Origin: Tubulanus polymorphus
Taxonomy: Eukaryota > Nemertea > Palaeonemertea > Tubulaniformes > Tubulanidae
Direction: 5' to 3'
DNA length: 64,000 nucleotides
Assembly: GCF_964204645.1 (NCBI RefSeq)
Contig: NC_134027.1
Location: 9,536,485-9,600,484 of the forward strand
A model generated the notes under the pieces. That model saw only the letters and a program-made list of their open reading frames with translations. It was not told the DNA's origin and searched no databases. The position numbers and the translations under genes were made by a program. This document shows positions 61,417 to 64,000 of this stretch, piece after piece. Each line of letters opens with the position of its first letter. The first letter of the stretch is position 1.

Positions 61417-61824
61417 CAGTAAACCTTGCGTAATTCGGATCGGCGTATTAACTCGGACAATGGCTATGATGGATATGAATATTGATGGTCATGATTTTTC
61501 CTTTTCTAAAAAGGAATTGCATTACAAAGTCGGATTTTATGAGTCGGAAACTCGTTTATATCGTTATACTTTTCTGACCAAAATAAAAAAATCAGTTAAA
61601 ATCACTCGCAGAAAGTCAGAGGGCCAGTTTTCTTACCTTTGGTCCGACCCATGTACCTGGCTTGAAATCGACAATGCATGTCAACAGTCGTTATTTTAGT
61701 TGTGATCAATGTATTAGAATAAAAAACCTTAAATATTTCATTGTTTTTGAATCATTTCTTATGCGTTTTCTAGGTCGGAGGATTTTTCTTGGTCCCAAAA
61801 GATCCGACTTACGCAAGGTCTTGG
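61417..61824. mobile_element. pogo-like MITE
   Basis: The left end CAGTAAACCTTGCGTAATTC resembles the reverse of the right end, where ACCTTGCGTAAGTCGGATC can be read. About 400 bp, no transposase. Its edges are approximate. Confidence 0.55.
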
Positions 61825-63711
61825 CAATTAGTATTTGGTGTCTGATTTTTTATGAAAATTTTGGTCGTGGACATGACCACCTCGGTTTTTTTTACTACAC
61901 TGAAAGAAAGCAATTTACTTTCGCTTAACTCGGACGAATTTGTCCTGCTAGGTGAGATTTTCTGTTGGAAATCTATTTCAAAAAGTAGAATCCATTATGA
62001 TCGGTATTCATTGAATAGTTGTATTTGCAATTAATTCCATAAAACGGGAAAAGGCCGTCAGCGCATTTTGGATCGGTTCAAAGATTACTGGCTTCGCGAC
62101 AGATCCATCGCAAAATGATGGTTGCATGTTGTAAACGATAGTACATTCGTATTACCACTCAGAGAATGATAAATGATTGATGTTTCATCGTAAAACTCTG
62201 CGCCAAATTCATAACCATCGCATCTTGTGCCACTGTCACCAGTTTTCATTTGCCTTTAATCCGCTGCGTGACAAGTTGTAGTGATTTAGTGTGTCGCGTA
62301 ATGCATCAGTGAATGATTGAATATTTACACCCACAATAACTCTAACACCTAAGTAACCTTCGTCCATCCGCCCTGGTTGTTATTGTCGACAACCGCGAAG
62401 CCAAACAAAAGTTTAACAATATGTTTCCATGCCTTCGTACCAAACTTCAGTTGGTAGGCATGGAGACATATTGTTAAACTTTCAAATCATGGAGTCTTTT
62501 TTCTCTCATGAACCCCTTTCAATGAAGACTTTTTGGATATCCTTCAATACAGTTTAAAGTGGATTAAAAAACGATGTTTAAGGTCGACTGCCAGTCCTTT
62601 CTGGTCCTACTAAGACCTTTATCAGGTATGTACTACCAAAAATGAGCGAGCTAGGCCACCCGGAATGCTCTCAAGTCAGGTTGAAATAGACATTAGTATG
62701 TTAGCGTCCCTAAGTATACCCATTAGGAATTTCAATGAATAATGGCAAACGGTTAGTTAGTTACAGGTCAACATGACCTTTCGGCCCGAAAAAAATCACA
62801 TGGCGGCCTTTTGCCCGATCGAACCAATTGTTCTTAGACTGATGGCTTAGTGAGCCACGCCTGAAACATCGTGAAACCTAAAAAGGGTTTATTCGCACGT
62901 ATGCGTTTAGAATATCTTGAGATATTTTATCTATTAATTTGATAATATCTTCACGGCACGGCCACCGCAGCATTTTACGAAACCTAGTCTGGCGGCTTCC
63001 CAGCGTCTATATACCCTTGTCTCATCAAAACTTCGATTTTATTGATTTTACACACCGGCAATTAACAAATGGCAGCGTTAACCAGTTATTAGTTTAATGT
63101 GTAATATACGCACGAAACATTCAACGAGTGTCAACAAGAGAAAAACAGCTAAAGCAAGGCATTACATTCTAAATAGGTAACTAAAAGGCATATTCATTTA
63201 ATTTTTTTCATTCACGAAAATGCGTTCATATTCACCACAGGCCGTTTGATTTCTAGTTTTGGATTGAAAAAGACGCTCGCTCAGTTTTCTAAGTGAATAA
63301 GAAAAGAAGGAAATAAGAAAACCGACATAGAAATGATTTGGTTTTTCGACATATCCGATGGTGTTTTCCATTCTAACATTCCAAAAAAATAATGGGTCGT
63401 ACAACTTTCCTTACCTTCAATCTGAGAACAGGTTTCATGAACTAGCTAAATCAGGATGAAAAGCTAAGAAAATGATGCCGACCCACAATAAAAGATGACC
63501 ATGGAAAACTTCGATCTCAGCACTGATATACGTTTGTAGTAGGTATGGTATTTCATGTTCCAATAAATACCGAAAATCAAGCCTATGTATTATTTCGAAC
63601 CAATAATTCAAGGGATATTTGCAATCCTTTGATCATGGACTCCAAAGCGGTCTTCAGTTTTTAAGTCGTTTGACCAAGAGGGTGCGAGATCTCCCTGTGA
63701 GTATCAATACA
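61825..63711. other. intergenic region
   Basis: No coding region recognised on either strand. It contains the hairpin at 62408-62482. Confidence 0.45.
62408..62482. repeat. 27-bp near-perfect hairpin
   Basis: Arms 62408-62434 (AAAGTTTAACAATATG...) and 62456-62482 pair over 27 positions with a single G-U wobble in RNA terms. The 21-nt loop itself holds a small ACCAA/TTGGT pairing. Size and shape resemble a microRNA precursor, but expression is unknown. Confidence 0.85.
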
Positions 63712-64000
63712 ATACCATACAATACAATAATAACTTCATTCCCAATACCTGATTACAAACAAGAGTGGAAAGGTTGATTAATCAAATAGCTACATATTCG
63801 TTTCTGAAATCGACATAAATTCGATAAACTTAAGCGAATTTGTATGTTGGTGAATACCAAGAATATCCGGTCAATGGTGATTTATTTTATAGGTGGAATG
63901 ATAGCGATGAGGCTGAATTGCGAAGTTCGATATCGAGTCTAAACGTTTTAATTTCGGTAAGCTATTCCAGGATTTCGCTCCTTGAATTGTCATAGACGCA
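63712..64000 (-). mobile_element. LINE (non-LTR retrotransposon) 3' fragment
   Basis: On the minus strand the window edge encodes GAKSWNSLPKLKRL followed by DSISNF, which resembles the C-terminal tail of many LINE reverse transcriptases (WNSLP motif). The DNA then runs to an AT-rich end with TATTG-type repeats near 63712, as at LINE 3' ends. The element continues past the window and is probably 5'-truncated. Confidence 0.55.

Noticed and set aside
63198-63404. 68-codon minus-strand open frame near the right edge
   Set aside because: No recognisable domain, and it lies in AT-rich sequence beside the LINE fragment.

Overview
The window is nuclear DNA from a bilaterian invertebrate. Genes are split into many short exons with GT-AG introns, intergenic DNA is AT-rich and full of miniature inverted-repeat elements (MITEs), and there is no operon structure. 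The calbindin resembles the protostome calbindin-32 type and the other proteins are ordinary metazoan orthologues, so a lophotrochozoan (mollusc- or annelid-like marine animal) is my best guess. That is an inference from recalled family sequences, not a database result.

Layout, left to right. (1) 487-11980 (+): a PDPR-like mitochondrial flavoprotein, with two alternative versions of one exon. (2) 13731-17990: a direct tandem duplication of about 2.1 kb. On the minus strand each copy carries a three-exon gene for a small secreted WAP four-disulfide-core protein; two exons of each gene are only 30-36 nt. (3) 18622-20916 (+): UQCRFS1, the Rieske protein of complex III. (4) 22367-26349 (-): CTNNBL1, 14 coding exons. 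(5) 27046-27559 (-): STMP1, a 55-aa micropeptide in three exons. (6) 29050-44572 (+): a six-EF-hand calbindin with large introns, divergent from STMP1. (7) 45488-48066: a non-autonomous DNA transposon and two long foldback elements. (8) 48634-51393 (-): a divergent Rab24-like GTPase. (9) 55216-57742 (+): a secreted M14 carboxypeptidase of the A type. (10) 59700-59966 (+): SMIM15. (11) The rest, to 64000, is intergenic with several MITEs, a hairpin and a LINE fragment at the edge.

The genes do not form one pathway. PDPR, UQCRFS1 and STMP1 all act in mitochondria (pyruvate dehydrogenase control and complex III), but shared location alone does not show a functional cluster. Exon models were built by hand from splice sites, reading phase and remembered family sequences. 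Every coding model below closes in frame from start to stop.

The most interesting observations are the hidden duplicated WAP genes, the phase-matched duplicate exon pair in the PDPR gene, a perfect 32-bp hairpin in a calbindin intron, an 84-nt fully open intron in CTNNBL1, the altered switch II motif of the Rab24-like protein, and the paired foldback elements.
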